Source: Serratia quinivorans
GTDB taxonomy: Bacteria > Pseudomonadota > Gammaproteobacteria > Enterobacterales > Enterobacteriaceae
DNA length: 64,000 nucleotides
Reading direction: 5' to 3'
Assembly: GCA_900457075.1 (NCBI GenBank)
Contig: UGYN01000002.1
Coordinates: 1,178,001-1,242,000, forward strand
Shown: piece by piece, positions 1 to 9,270 of the stretch
Numbering within the stretch: the first letter of the stretch is position 1
How the letters are laid out: each line of letters opens with the position of its first letter
The notes under the pieces: generated by a model
Told to the model about the DNA's origin: nothing
Seen by the model: only the letters and a program-made list of their open reading frames with translations
The model's database searches: none
Position numbers and translations under genes: made by a program

Positions 1-906
1 ACGCTGTTGGCGATGCTGCGCCAAAGCCCGATTTCGAACCAGTTGCCGCTGCGTGGCATTTTCCAGGGGCTGAAGCTGGTAGCCGCCATCCTGATTGGCA
101 TCATGATCGTCTCCTTGCTGATGGGTAAGTCACCCTTGCTGCTGCTCAGCGGCCTGGGGGCGATGACCGCGGTGCTGATGTTAGTGTTCAAAGACCCGAT
201 CCTCGGTTTGGTGGCTGGCATTCAGCTTTCCGCCAACGATATGCTTAGCATCGGCGACTGGCTGGAGATGCCGAAATACGGCGCAGACGGTGCAGTCACC
301 GACATCGGCCTGACCACGGTAAAAGTGCGCAACTGGGATAACACCGTCACCACCATCCCGACTTACGCGCTGATCTCCGACTCTTTTAAAAACTGGCGAT
401 CCATGTCGGAATCCGGCGGGCGGCGCATCAAGCGCAGCATCAATATCGACACCACCAGCGTGCATTTTTTGTCGGATGAAGAACAACAGCGGCTGAACCG
501 CAACCCGCTGCTGCAACGCTATCTGAACGATAAAACGCAGGAGTTAAGCCAACATAACCAGCAGATTGCCGTAGATCTCAGTTCCCCCCTCAACGGCCGC
601 CGCCTGACCAACCTTGGCACGCTGCGCGCTTATCTGGTGGCGTACCTGCGCGCCCACCCGAATATTCATCAGAATATGACGCTGATGGTGCGCCAATTAG
701 CACCAACGCCGGAGGGCCTGCCGCTGGAGATTTACGCCTTCACCAACACCACGGTCTGGGCGGAATACGAAAGTATTCAATCGGATATCTTCGACCATAT
801 TCTGGCGGTGATTAACGAATTCGACCTGCGGGTACATCAAACGCCAACCGGCAACGACATGCGCAGCATGCTCAGCCAGATGCGCCAGGCGCCCGACCTT
901 TCCTGA
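1..906 (+). CDS. ybdG: MscS-family mechanosensitive channel, YbdG-like (5' end outside window)
   Basis: This is the C-terminal part (about 300 residues) of an inner-membrane small-conductance mechanosensitive channel that opens under hypo-osmotic tension. The frame is open to the window edge, so the true start lies upstream; E. coli YbdG is about 415 aa. Hydrophobic segments at roughly residues 20-60 are followed by the MscS beta domain, with the stretch [19 protein letters not shown] and [16 protein letters not shown]. The long C-terminal cytoplasmic part ends near [19 protein letters not shown], which resembles YbdG rather than MscS itself. The family call is firm; the exact subfamily is from remembered similarity. 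Confidence 0.85.
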   Translation, partial: TLLAMLRQSPISNQLPLRGIFQGLKLVAAILIGIMIVSLLMGKSPLLLLSGLGAMTAVLMLVFKDPILGLVAGIQLSANDMLSIGDWLEMPKYGADGAVTDIGLTTVKVRNWDNTVTTIPTYALISDSFKNWRSMSESGGRRIKRSINIDTTSVHFLSDEEQQRLNRNPLLQRYLNDKTQELSQHNQQIAVDLSSPLNGRRLTNLGTLRAYLVAYLRAHPNIHQNMTLMVRQLAPTPEGLPLEIYAFTNTTVWAEYESIQSDIFDHILAVINEFDLRVHQTPTGNDMRSMLSQMRQAPDLS

Positions 907-1037
907 CGCAGGTTGACGTAACTGTTTCTGCCGGTAATGACTCTCAACCCAGGGACAACGGATGTCTCGGTCCGCTTCTCTTTCGGCATAAAAACCGCGT
1001 TAATGCGTTGATTACCGCCCGCAGAAGGAAAAGAGGA

Positions 1038-1301
1038 TTGCTGAAATCATTACGCCACCGGCTGTTTACCCTGCTGGCCACGCTGCTGTTTATTGGCTGC
1101 CTGCACAGCGCTTCGCTGGACGAAAGCCATATGAGTCGGACCTTGCAGCCGGCGCTGAGCGCCCTGAGCAGCAATATGCAGGATATCCGCGAAGTGCTGG
1201 CGCGCGCAGCAGGAGAAGGGAAGGAAGAACGGCTGAACGACAGCAGCCTGCGCATCGAAGCTCGCTCCTCCGGTGACGATGAGCCAGAGGAAAAACGTTA
1301 A
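1038..1301 (+). CDS. small exported or lipoprotein-like protein, unknown function
   Basis: This reads as an 87-residue protein starting at TTG 1038, where AAGGA at 1025-1029 gives a well-spaced ribosome binding site. A second in-frame TTG at 1008 has a poorer site. The N terminus is basic (MLKSLRHR) followed by a hydrophobic run ending LLFIGCLHS, a weak lipobox, so it may be a lipoprotein or membrane-anchored. The rest is polar with an acidic tail (GDDEPEEKR). I do not recognise a family. It follows the channel gene by about 130 bp on the same strand. Confidence 0.45.
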   Translation: MLKSLRHRLFTLLATLLFIGCLHSASLDESHMSRTLQPALSALSSNMQDIREVLARAAGEGKEERLNDSSLRIEARSSGDDEPEEKR

Positions 1302-1382
1302 AAAACACCGGCGCATAGCCGTAATGCCGGTTAGTTAAGCAAAATTCTGAATAAGAATGTACGACGTTGTTTAAGTGGGCGT

Positions 1383-1470
1383 CCCCCTCTCCCGAGGGAG
1401 AGGGCCGGGGTGAGGGGCTTTCGCGTTGGTTTGTATCCCCTCACCCTAACCCTCTCCCAAAGGAGAGGGA
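1383..1470. repeat. REP-like palindromic intergenic element
   Basis: This is a compound inverted repeat. The left part contains CCCTCTCCC-GA-GGGAGAGGG, then GGCCGGGGTGAGGGG. The right part is CCCCTCACCCTAACC followed by CCCTCTCCC...GGAGAGGG. The two halves pair across a loop of about 22 bp. Elements of this 'CCCTCACCCTAACCCTCTCCC' type are common between genes in many proteobacteria. It lies between the small exported protein gene and the 3' end of proY and could form a terminator-like structure in either direction. Confidence 0.8.
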
Positions 1471-1523
1471 ACAAGATCACCTTAACTTACAAGCATTACG
1501 GCGCATGGCCGGTGTTTTCATTT

Positions 1524-2930
1524 TCAATCCTGCTGCTGCGCCAGCACCGCCAGCTTCTTCTGGTGGTTGAGCTTGAAGTAGTAGCCCGCCAGCAGTACCA
1601 CCACCCAGACCAGACCGGCGTACAGCGATACGCGGGTGGTTGGGAAGTAGCCAATCAGACCGATGATAAACACCAGGAAGACGATCGCCACTACCGAGGT
1701 GAACACGCCGCCACGCAGCGGGAAGGCTAGGTTTTTCACCTGATCTTTGCTCAGGCTGCGACGGAAGGCAATCTGCGAGAACAGGATCATGATCCACACC
1801 CACACGGTGGCGAAGGTCGCCAGGGAGGCAATCACCAGGAACACGTTTTCCGGCATGATGTAGTTGAGATACACCGCCAGCAGCAGCGCCAGCATCATCA
1901 CCACCACCGTGACCCACGGAATACCGCGTTTGGAGACCTTGCTGAATATCTTCGGCGCGTGGCCCTGTTCAGCCATGCCGTGCAGCATGCGGCCAACGCC
2001 AAACACATCGCTGTTAATCGCAGACAATGATGCGGTGATCACCACAAAGTTAAGGATACCTGCCGCCACGGTAATTCCCATGTGCTGGAAGGTCAGCACG
2101 AACGGGCTGCCATTGGTGCCCACCTGGTTCCACGGGTAGATAGACATGATGACGAACAGCGTACCGACGTAGAACACCAGAATACGCCACGGCACCGAGT
2201 TGATGGCCTTGGGAATCGAGCTTTTCGGATCTTTGGCTTCACCGGCGGTGATACCGATAATTTCGATGCCGCCGTAGGCAAACATCACCAACTGCAGCGA
2301 CAGGATCATGCCGATAAACCCGTTACTGAAGAAGCCGCCGTTAGACCACAGATTATGGATACCGGTCGGCTGCCCGCCGTTGCCAATCCCCCAGATGATG
2401 ATGCCGATACCGGCAGCAATCATGATGATGATGGTGGCCACTTTGAAGAACGAGAACCAAAACTCCAGCTCACCGAACACCTTCACGCTCATCAGGTTGA
2501 TGGCGCCAATCACCAGCACCACGCTCAGCACCCAAATCCAATGCGGCACCTCTGGGAACCAAATCCCCATATAGATACCGAACGCCGTCACGTCGGCAAT
2601 CGCGACAATCAGGATTTCAAAACAGTAGGTCCAACCGGTGATATAGCCGGCCATCGGGCCAAGGTAGTCCTGCGCGTAGCGTGAAAACGAACTGGCCTGC
2701 GGGTTGTTGACCGACATCTCGCCCAGCGCGCGCATGATGATAAAGGCGACAATACCGCCAATCAGGTAGGCCAGCAAAACGCTCGGGCCGGCCATTTTAA
2801 TGGCGTCCGCCGAACCGTAGAACAGACCGGTGCCGATAGCCGAGCCAAGAGCCATAAAGCGAATGTGACGCGTACTAAGACCGCGTTTCAGCTTATTGGC
2901 CGCAGGAGCGGCGGGTGACTGTTGTTGCAT
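1524..2930 (-). CDS. proY: proline-specific permease ProY
   Basis: A 468-residue amino acid permease of the AAT/APC family, predicted to import amino acids (proline in Salmonella/E. coli ProY) across the inner membrane by proton symport. The N-terminal run [31 protein letters not shown] and the central [20 protein letters not shown] match ProY almost residue for residue from memory. About 12 hydrophobic segments are visible. It lies downstream of brnQ on the same strand, as in E. coli, but a strong terminator-like hairpin sits between the two genes. E. coli malZ, which follows proY there, is absent here. Confidence 0.93.
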   Translation of the reverse strand: MQQQSPAAPAANKLKRGLSTRHIRFMALGSAIGTGLFYGSADAIKMAGPSVLLAYLIGGIVAFIIMRALGEMSVNNPQASSFSRYAQDYLGPMAGYITGWTYCFEILIVAIADVTAFGIYMGIWFPEVPHWIWVLSVVLVIGAINLMSVKVFGELEFWFSFFKVATIIIMIAAGIGIIIWGIGNGGQPTGIHNLWSNGGFFSNGFIGMILSLQLVMFAYGGIEIIGITAGEAKDPKSSIPKAINSVPWRILVFYVGTLFVIMSIYPWNQVGTNGSPFVLTFQHMGITVAAGILNFVVITASLSAINSDVFGVGRMLHGMAEQGHAPKIFSKVSKRGIPWVTVVVMMLALLLAVYLNYIMPENVFLVIASLATFATVWVWIMILFSQIAFRRSLSKDQVKNLAFPLRGGVFTSVVAIVFLVFIIGLIGYFPTTRVSLYAGLVWVVVLLAGYYFKLNHQKKLAVLAQQQD

Positions 2931-2956
2931 GAAGATAACCCGTGTTTTTTAAACGT

Positions 2957-2982
2957 AAAAAAGCCACGGACAAGTCCGTGGC
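2957..2982 (-). terminator. intrinsic terminator between brnQ and proY
   Basis: On the minus strand a perfect 9-bp stem (GCCACGGAC / GTCCGTGGC, loop AA) is followed directly by six T. It lies 20 bp after the brnQ stop and 27 bp before the proY start. It should end most brnQ transcripts, so proY expression would depend on read-through or on a promoter in the remaining short gap. Confidence 0.85.
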
Positions 2983-3001
2983 CCAAAATTTAGCCGGGGA
3001 A

Positions 3002-4321
3002 TTAGGAGTGCGCGGTCACTTCGGAGCGCGAACAAACCCGGTCATAAATTGCGACCAGCACCAGCATCAGCAGCGACGGCGGCAACCATGCCAACCCTTG
3101 ATCCGCCAATGGCAGGTGATTGGTCCACTCCGGCAGGAAGTGCTGGAAGGTGGACGCTTTCACCGCGTCAAGGATACCAAACAACAGGCTGACTAACATC
3201 ACCGGCGCGATGATACGCGGCGCGCTGTTCCACCAGCGCTGAGTGAAACTCAGCACCACCAGCACGATACACGGCGGATAAATCGCGGTCAGTACCGGGA
3301 TAGAGATCTGGATCAGATGGCTCAGGCCCAGGTTGGAAACCAGCATCGAGAACAGACCCAAAATGAACACCAGCGTCTTGTAAGAGAACGGCAGGTATTG
3401 GGCAAAGAACTCGGCACAGGCGCAGGTCAGGCCAACCGCAGTCACCATACAGGCAATGAAGATCAGCGCGGCCAGGAAGAAGCTGCCCAATCCACCGAAG
3501 GTGTTCTGTACATAAGCATGCAGGATCACCGCGCCGTTGGTGGCGTCCGGTACCAGCACACCGCTGCCGGAACCCAGCTTGAACAGGCTCAGGTAAACCA
3601 GCGTCAAACCGACACCGGCGATCAGGCCCGCCAGAATGGTGTAACGCGTCAGCAATTTGGCATCCTTCACGCCGCGGGAACGCGCAGCGTTAACGATGAC
3701 GATGCCGAAGACCAGCGCGCCCAGCGTATCCATGGTCAAATAGCCGTTAACGAAACCGGTAGAGAATGGAACGTTCTGATAGACCTCGGTGGCCGGAATT
3801 GGCGTGCCTGCAGGCCAGGCCAGCGCGGCAATACCCAATGCGCCCAGCGCAACAATTTTCAGCGGTGCCAGTACGTGGCCAACGGTATCGAGCAAGCGGC
3901 CCGGATACAAAGAGATGCCTATCACCAGCGCGAAATACACCAGGCTGTAAATAAACAGCGGCATGGCACCGTCACCGGTCAGCGGTGCAATGCCCACTTC
4001 GAAGGAGACGGTCGCGGTGCGCGGGGTGGCGAATAGCGGGCCGACGGCCAGATAGCAGACGGTCGCCAGCAGCAGACCGGCGCGACGACCAATTGGCGTG
4101 CTCAGGGCGTCAATGCCGCCACCGACACGAGCCAACGCGATCACCGTCATCACCGGTAGACCGACGGCAGTGATCAGGAAGCCGATAGCTGCAGTCCAGA
4201 CGTGTTCACCGGACTGTAAACCGACCATCGGCGGGAAAATGATATTCCCGGCGCCGACGAATAAGGCAAAGGTCATAAAACCCAGTGCAATAATATCTTT
4301 TGACGTTAAACGATGACTCAT
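3002..4321 (-). CDS. brnQ: branched-chain amino acid:sodium/proton symporter BrnQ (LIV-II)
   Basis: A 439-residue LIVCS-family carrier for leucine, isoleucine and valine in the inner membrane. The N terminus [38 protein letters not shown] is typical of BrnQ, and about 12 hydrophobic segments follow; the length matches E. coli (439 aa). In E. coli brnQ lies directly after phoR; here two further genes (a PstS-like and a MetE-like gene) separate them. The 450 bp upstream hold its promoter region. Confidence 0.94.
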   Translation of the reverse strand: MSHRLTSKDIIALGFMTFALFVGAGNIIFPPMVGLQSGEHVWTAAIGFLITAVGLPVMTVIALARVGGGIDALSTPIGRRAGLLLATVCYLAVGPLFATPRTATVSFEVGIAPLTGDGAMPLFIYSLVYFALVIGISLYPGRLLDTVGHVLAPLKIVALGALGIAALAWPAGTPIPATEVYQNVPFSTGFVNGYLTMDTLGALVFGIVIVNAARSRGVKDAKLLTRYTILAGLIAGVGLTLVYLSLFKLGSGSGVLVPDATNGAVILHAYVQNTFGGLGSFFLAALIFIACMVTAVGLTCACAEFFAQYLPFSYKTLVFILGLFSMLVSNLGLSHLIQISIPVLTAIYPPCIVLVVLSFTQRWWNSAPRIIAPVMLVSLLFGILDAVKASTFQHFLPEWTNHLPLADQGLAWLPPSLLMLVLVAIYDRVCSRSEVTAHS

Positions 4322-4768
4322 ACGATGTCGTGTTGCCTGTTCAAATGAAAAAAAGTGTCCGATACGTGGTGGCGTTATGCCCCACCCGGTTGCCGGCTTG
4401 CCATTTCATCGCGAGACCAAATAAGAGCAGAAAACGCATAACGTCCGGCGTTTTGTCCTTATTCGAAAGTGACCACTCATGATGATGGGCAGAGTTTTAG
4501 GAGTTATAAATGGAGGTTTAGTCCGACAACGGGGGCTAAGTTAAACGTTTATAGCGTTGAAAGGCAAGACGCATGACAAAAAGCAGAGTTATAGACCAGA
4601 TAATCTTTCGGGGCCAGTCGATCATAGTGGCTATCAATAAATATACAATACATGATTTGTATAATTTTTAAGCGACAGATTCACAAAACGTGAAGGCTTT
4701 GGCTAATGACCGCGCGAAAACGCCAATAAACAGCCAGTTTTCGCGCAGTCTGAACGAGTTTTTCGCCG
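4322..4768. other. intergenic region, brnQ promoter side
   Basis: No gene is visible in these about 450 bp between the brnQ start and the 3' end of the MetE-like gene, both on the minus strand. The stretch is AT-rich at 4560-4680 and must contain the brnQ promoter. A short inverted repeat, ATACAA-N8-TTTGTAT at 4643-4662, could be an operator but has no family match that I know. Confidence 0.4.
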
Positions 4769-5875
4769 TTACCAAACCTGCCGGGCAATATTCACCACGC
4801 TTTGCAGTTTATTCCACTGCTGTGATTCACTCAGGCTGTTGCCCTCTTCGGTCGAGGCAAAACCGCACTGGGTACTGAGGCAAAGTTGGCTGTGGTCGAC
4901 AAACTGCGCGGCCTCCTCAAGACGCTGTTTCACCTGCTCAGGGTTTTCCAGTTCACCGTTTTTGGTGGTGATCAGCCCCAGCACCACCTGCTGTTTACCT
5001 GGTTTGATAAAACGCAGCGGCTCAAACCCGCCGGACCGCTCATTGTCATACTCCAGGAAGAAGGCGTCGATATTCACCTGACCGAACAGGATCTCCGCCA
5101 CCGGCTCATAGCCGCCTTCGGAGATCCAGGTGGAACGGAAATTGCCGCGGCAAACGTGCAACCCAATGGTCAGATCGTCCGGCTTGTCGGCGATCGCCGC
5201 ATTCAACACATCGGCATAAATACGTGCCAGGCGATCCGGATCCTCTCCGCGCTCGCGGATCTGCCGGCGTTGTTCGTCTGAACACAGATAGGCCCAGACG
5301 GTGTCATCCAGCTGCAGATAGCGGCAACCGGCATCATAAAATGCCTTGATCGCATCGCGATAGGTTTGGGCCAGATCGTCGAAATAGGCGTTCAGATCCG
5401 GGTAGACCTGACTGTCGATGGCCTTGCGCCCACCGCGAAAGTGCAGCACGCTCGGGCTTGGAATGGTCATTTTCGGCACCGTATCACCGGCAATCGCCTT
5501 CAGGAAGCGGAAATCTGCCAGCATCGGATGCTGCGGGTTAAACCCCAACTTGCCGACCACCTTGATGCTGCGCGCCCGGGTTTGCACGCCGTTGAACTGG
5601 ATCCCCTGCTCCGCGTCATAGCCTTCCACGCCGTCCAGCCCTTCCAGAAAATCAAAGTGCCACCACGCCCGGCGGAATTCGCCGTCAGTCACCACCGCCA
5701 GGCCGAGCTCTTGCTGTTTGGCCACCGCCAGACGGATCTGCTGATCCTCAACCGCCCGCAGCTCAGTAGCGTCAATATCGCCTTGTTGAAACTGTTGGCG
5801 AGCGGTTTTCAGCGCTGCAGGGCGCAACAGACTGCCGACAACGTCAGCGTGAAAAGCGTGGTTGCAATCGCACAT
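4769..5875 (-). CDS. MetE-like (YxjG/YxjH type) cobalamin-independent methionine synthase family protein
   Basis: A 368-residue protein with the catalytic C-terminal barrel of cobalamin-independent methionine synthase and no N-terminal MetE half. Zinc/thiol ligands are visible: HxC in GLHVCRGNF near residue 240, a Glu in FFLEYDNE and Cys in STQCGFAS near residue 335. Family members transfer methyl groups to homocysteine, often from a donor other than the polyglutamylated folate used by full MetE; the donor here is not known. A perfect MetJ box lies about 90 bp upstream, which supports a role in methionine supply. The start follows GGGAG. Confidence 0.85.
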   Translation of the reverse strand: MCDCNHAFHADVVGSLLRPAALKTARQQFQQGDIDATELRAVEDQQIRLAVAKQQELGLAVVTDGEFRRAWWHFDFLEGLDGVEGYDAEQGIQFNGVQTRARSIKVVGKLGFNPQHPMLADFRFLKAIAGDTVPKMTIPSPSVLHFRGGRKAIDSQVYPDLNAYFDDLAQTYRDAIKAFYDAGCRYLQLDDTVWAYLCSDEQRRQIRERGEDPDRLARIYADVLNAAIADKPDDLTIGLHVCRGNFRSTWISEGGYEPVAEILFGQVNIDAFFLEYDNERSGGFEPLRFIKPGKQQVVLGLITTKNGELENPEQVKQRLEEAAQFVDHSQLCLSTQCGFASTEEGNSLSESQQWNKLQSVVNIARQVW

Positions 5876-5893
5876 ATTATGACTCCCGGTAGC

Positions 5894-5917
5894 AGGTAAA
5901 AGATCGGGCCTTTACCT
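5894..5917 (-). other. leader stem-loop before the MetE-like gene
   Basis: Perfect 7-bp arms AGGTAAA and TTTACCT flank a 10-base loop in the untranslated leader, 19-42 bases before the start codon. It could affect ribosome access or be chance. It has no similarity to a SAM riboswitch that I can see. Confidence 0.3.
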
Positions 5918-5956
5918 CAGTAATTGACAGTTTGAATTATTACGCCAGGTTATTAT

Positions 5957-5972
5957 GGACATCCAGACGTCT
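5957..5972. promoter_or_regulatory. MetJ operator (tandem met boxes)
   Basis: The 8-mer AGACGTCT at 5965-5972 is the exact met-box consensus. The adjoining 8-mer GGACATCC at 5957-5964 matches it at 5 of 8 positions, in the contiguous spacing at which MetJ dimers bind. The site lies 82-97 bp upstream of the MetE-like start on the minus strand. MetJ with S-adenosylmethionine would repress the gene when methionine is plentiful. Confidence 0.7.
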
Positions 5973-6083
5973 AAAAAAGATAGAGAGCATGCTGTCATAC
6001 CCACTGCCGGGCAGCAATAGAAGAATTTTCATCGGTAGTGAGAGAAATTCATGTTGAGGGCGAATCAACGCCCCGAGGGAAAT

Positions 6084-7022
6084 TTATTGCAGACCCAACG
6101 CCCGGCGGGTTTTCTGCAAAGTAGCAGAAGGCAGCGGCAGATAGCCGTCATGGTTCACCAGATTTTGTCCGGTGTCGGACAGGACGCGATCGAGAAATGC
6201 GGCGGTCAGCGGCTCCAACGGCTGGTTGGGCGCTTTGTTAATGTAAATATACAGATAGCGCGACAGCGGGTAGCTACCGTTGCGCACGTTGGCATCGTTG
6301 GGGGTGACATAGTTTTCGCCGGACTCGGCCAGGGGCAACAGTCGCACGCCGCTGGCGCGAAAACCAATGCTGGCGTAACCGATACTGTTCAGCGAACCGG
6401 CCACCGCCTGCACCACCGAGGCAGAACCGGGCAGTTCATTTACCCGTGGCATAAAGTCACCGCCACACAGCGCACGCAGTTTGAAATAGCCGTAAGTGCC
6501 GGAGGCCGAGTTACGCCCAAAGCGTTGCAGCGCACGCTGCTGCCAATCGCCGTTCAACCCCAGTTCACCCCAGCGCGTCACCGGCTGATTTTCGCCACAG
6601 CGCAGGGTAGCGGAGAAAATTCGGTCAAGCTGCTGCAGATTAAGACCGCGCAGCGGGTTGTCCTGATGTACCAGCACCACCAGCGCATCGACGGCGACCG
6701 GCACTGCCAGCGGCGCATAGCCATAGCGGTGTTCGAATGCCGACACTTCCGCCGCCTTCATCGGTCGGCTCATCGGCCCCAGCTGCGCGGCCCCCGCAGC
6801 CAAAGCGGTCGGCGCAGTTGAGGAGCCCGCGGCCTGGATCTGCAAATTAACGTTAGGGTAATGCTGGCTGAAGTCCTGCGCCCACAGCGCCATCAGATTC
6901 GCCAGCGTATCGGAACCGACGCTCGACAGGTTGCCGGACAGCATGCCGTCCGGCTGCGCTAACGCGCCACGGCTCACCAGCAGCGCCAGGCAAAGCAACA
7001 GCCCTCGGGTCATTCGGATCAT
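6084..7022 (-). CDS. PstS-family phosphate-binding-like periplasmic protein in the pho operon
   Basis: A 312-residue protein of the PstS/PBP-like domain family. It has a signal peptide ([22 protein letters not shown]), then typical phosphate-binding motifs: GSDTL near residue 36, AGSSTAP, GPMSRPM, and [11 protein letters not shown] near residue 170. It begins 17 bp after phoR on the same strand, so it is very likely co-transcribed with phoBR from the Pho box upstream of phoB. No PstC, PstA or PstB genes are nearby, so it either feeds a Pst system encoded elsewhere or acts as a periplasmic phosphate sensor or carrier. Confidence 0.85.
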   Translation of the reverse strand: MIRMTRGLLLCLALLVSRGALAQPDGMLSGNLSSVGSDTLANLMALWAQDFSQHYPNVNLQIQAAGSSTAPTALAAGAAQLGPMSRPMKAAEVSAFEHRYGYAPLAVPVAVDALVVLVHQDNPLRGLNLQQLDRIFSATLRCGENQPVTRWGELGLNGDWQQRALQRFGRNSASGTYGYFKLRALCGGDFMPRVNELPGSASVVQAVAGSLNSIGYASIGFRASGVRLLPLAESGENYVTPNDANVRNGSYPLSRYLYIYINKAPNQPLEPLTAAFLDRVLSDTGQNLVNHDGYLPLPSATLQKTRRALGLQ

Positions 7023-7038
7023 ACCAGCCTCTCGCGCG

Positions 7039-8355
7039 TTAATTTTTCACCGCATTCTCTGATAAAGCTGCGGGAACAATCAACCGGTTAGGCAAGGTAA
7101 AGATGAATCGGGTGCCGATGCCCTGCTCACTGAGGATCTCCAATCTCGCGTCATGGTGGCTGAGCGCATGCTTGACGATCGCCAGCCCCAGCCCACTGCC
7201 GCCGGTCTGGCGTGAACGGGCCTTGTCGACACGATAGAAACGTTCGGTCAGGCGCGGAATATGCTCGGCGGCGATGCCCGGCCCATTATCACTGACCTGG
7301 AACTGCGCGCCGTTGGGCGTCTGTTGCCAGCTCACTTCAATATTGGTGCCCTTTGGCGTGTGATTGACGGCGTTGTACACCAGGTTTGATACCGCGCTGC
7401 GCAGTTGGTCGTCGTTGCCGAACACCTTGAGCTGTTCGTTCACCCGGAAGCTAATCCCATGGTTGCCGCCGCTCAACGACTGCGCTTCGCGTTGCAACAC
7501 TCGCAACATCAGTGGGATATCGACCCGTTCGTTCATCTCGACGTTAGGCGCCGCCTCAATCCGCGACAGCGTCAGCAGCTGTTTGACCAGCCCATCCATA
7601 CGCCGGGTCTGCTCTTGCATGGTGCCCAGCGCTTTACCGCGCAGCGAGCCATCCAGCTCTTCGTCGCTCATCATCTCCAGGTAGCCCTGCAACACCGTGA
7701 GCGGTGTACGCAGCTCGTGGCTGACGTTGGCGAAGAAGTTGCGTCGCGCGCCTTCCAGCTGGCGCATTTGGGTGACGTCACGCGCCACCATCAGTAATTG
7801 CCCTTCGGAATAAGGCATCACGCGGAATTCGACGTAGTGCTCATTGTTCAACTGCAGCGTCAACGGCCGGGTGAACTCCTGCTGTTGCAAATAGTGGCTG
7901 AACTCCGGATAACGCAGCAGGTTAAGGATGTGCTGACCATTGTCTTCCGGCCAGCGGAAACCCAGCAGATGCTGCGCCAAACCGTTACACCAAAAGATAT
8001 TGCCTTCGACGGTAGTCATCACTACCGCATCGGGCAGCGATTCCGCGCCGCTGCGGAAGCGTTTGATCAACAGCGCCAGTTCACGCCGCCGGCGGCGATT
8101 ACGCTGCTGCATCTGATACAGGCCGTAAAACAGCGGTTCCCAGCTCCAGCGCCCGGGTGGCGGCGTCATGCTGCGATCAACCCACAGCCAGTGGGAAAGT
8201 TTGAGTTGGTTGTAGAAATTCCATACCAGCGCCGCCAGCACGGAGGCCAGCAGCAACCAGGGCAGATAACCGAAAATCAGCCCCAGCAACAAGGCAGGCA
8301 AGCAGAAAAGGGCCAGCTCCAGGGCCAGCCTCTTCCAGGATAGACGTTCTAGCAC
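7039..8355 (-). CDS. phoR: phosphate regulon sensor histidine kinase PhoR
   Basis: A 438-residue inner-membrane kinase that phosphorylates PhoB under phosphate starvation and dephosphorylates it in excess. Visible parts: two hydrophobic segments in the first 60 residues ([34 protein letters not shown]), an arginine-rich linker ([12 protein letters not shown]), a PAS domain around 95-200, the H-box [14 protein letters not shown] near 210, and the ATP-binding boxes N, DNGPG and [12 protein letters not shown]. It lies 24 bp after phoB, in the conserved phoB-phoR order. Confidence 0.96.
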   Translation of the reverse strand: MLERLSWKRLALELALFCLPALLLGLIFGYLPWLLLASVLAALVWNFYNQLKLSHWLWVDRSMTPPPGRWSWEPLFYGLYQMQQRNRRRRRELALLIKRFRSGAESLPDAVVMTTVEGNIFWCNGLAQHLLGFRWPEDNGQHILNLLRYPEFSHYLQQQEFTRPLTLQLNNEHYVEFRVMPYSEGQLLMVARDVTQMRQLEGARRNFFANVSHELRTPLTVLQGYLEMMSDEELDGSLRGKALGTMQEQTRRMDGLVKQLLTLSRIEAAPNVEMNERVDIPLMLRVLQREAQSLSGGNHGISFRVNEQLKVFGNDDQLRSAVSNLVYNAVNHTPKGTNIEVSWQQTPNGAQFQVSDNGPGIAAEHIPRLTERFYRVDKARSRQTGGSGLGLAIVKHALSHHDARLEILSEQGIGTRFIFTLPNRLIVPAALSENAVKN

Positions 8356-8379
8356 GGCATATTCTCCAGCGCGTCGCGA

Positions 8380-9069
8380 TCAGTAGCGCGTTGAGAATCG
8401 GTAGCCGGTGCCCCGAACGGTTTGAACCATTTTGTCATGACCACTGGTCTCTAACGCCTTACGGAGCCGACGGATATGCACGTCAACGGTGCGGTCTTCC
8501 ACATAAACGTTAGTGCCCCAGACGTGATTAAGCAACTGTTCGCGGCTATAAACACGCTCTGGATGAGTCATAAAGAAGTGCAGCAATTTGAACTCGGTCG
8601 GCCCCATATCCAGCGCCTGCTCGTTGGCCATCACCCGGTGTGAAGAAGGATCCAGGCTCAGCCCTTGCATTTCAATCACTTCTTCCACCGCCATCGGTGA
8701 AATACGGCGCATTACCGCCTTGATGCGCGCCACCAGCTCCTTCGGCGAGAAGGGTTTGGTGATGTAATCATCCGCCCCGACCTCCAGCCCACGGACACGG
8801 TCTTCTTCTTCACCGCGTGCGGTCAGCATCATCACCGGAATATCGCGGGTCATCGCTTCACGCTTCATATGTTTAATAAACTGAATGCCGGAACCTCCGG
8901 GTAACATCCAGTCGAGCAACACTAAATCAGGGAACGGCTCAGACAGGCGCGTCACTGCGCTGTCATAATCCTCAGCTTCCAACGGTTGGTAACCATTCTG
9001 TTCCAACACAAAGCACACCATCTCACGGATCGGCGCTTCGTCTTCCACCACCAGTATGCGTCTTGCCAT
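8380..9069 (-). CDS. phoB: phosphate regulon response regulator PhoB
   Basis: OmpR/PhoB-type regulator that binds Pho boxes and activates phosphate-scavenging genes. Starting at [13 protein letters not shown] gives 229 residues, the same as E. coli; an upstream in-frame ATG at 9099 would add ten residues not found in the family. The receiver domain has the acidic pair at the N terminus, the phospho-acceptor Asp in LLDWMLPGG, and Lys in [10 protein letters not shown]. The winged-helix domain ends in [15 protein letters not shown]. The start has AGGA upstream. A Pho box precedes it, so it autoregulates. Confidence 0.97.
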   Translation of the reverse strand: MARRILVVEDEAPIREMVCFVLEQNGYQPLEAEDYDSAVTRLSEPFPDLVLLDWMLPGGSGIQFIKHMKREAMTRDIPVMMLTARGEEEDRVRGLEVGADDYITKPFSPKELVARIKAVMRRISPMAVEEVIEMQGLSLDPSSHRVMANEQALDMGPTEFKLLHFFMTHPERVYSREQLLNHVWGTNVYVEDRTVDVHIRRLRKALETSGHDKMVQTVRGTGYRFSTRY

Positions 9070-9115
9070 CGTCAATCCTGCCAATGTGTTAGCGATCACA
9101 GTTGATTGCGGGCGC

Positions 9116-9149
9116 CATTATGCGTCAGTTTTGTGACAGATTTATGAAA
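9116..9149 (-). promoter_or_regulatory. Pho box and -10 element of the phoB promoter
   Basis: Read on the minus strand, 9149-9122 contains two overlapping 11-bp PhoB repeats, TTTCATAAATCTGTCACAA and CTGTCACAAAACTGACGC, closely matching the CTGTCAT-N4 repeats of E. coli phoB. A -10 hexamer CATAAT follows at 9121-9116. The start codon is 47 bp further on. PhoB-P bound here replaces a -35 element. Confidence 0.88.
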
Positions 9150-9232
9150 TAAATAGCCATGAAATAAACCGGGTGTCATAGGCAGTAAGCATAGCGATTA
9201 TTTCTAATAATACAGAAACATCATATTCCCTT

Positions 9233-9238
9233 TATAAT
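9233..9238 (+). promoter_or_regulatory. candidate -10 element of sbcD
   Basis: A consensus TATAAT lies 33 bp before the sbcD start. The -35 region (about 9210-9215, ATACAG) is weak. It is divergent from the phoB promoter. Confidence 0.4.
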
Positions 9239-9270
9239 CCCTGCCATTACTCTATCGCCCCGGGAGTGTC

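Noticed and set aside
2082..2684. 200-residue plus-strand frame inside proY
   Set aside because: Antisense to a transporter; the Asp/His-rich translation is typical of shadow frames over membrane-protein codons.
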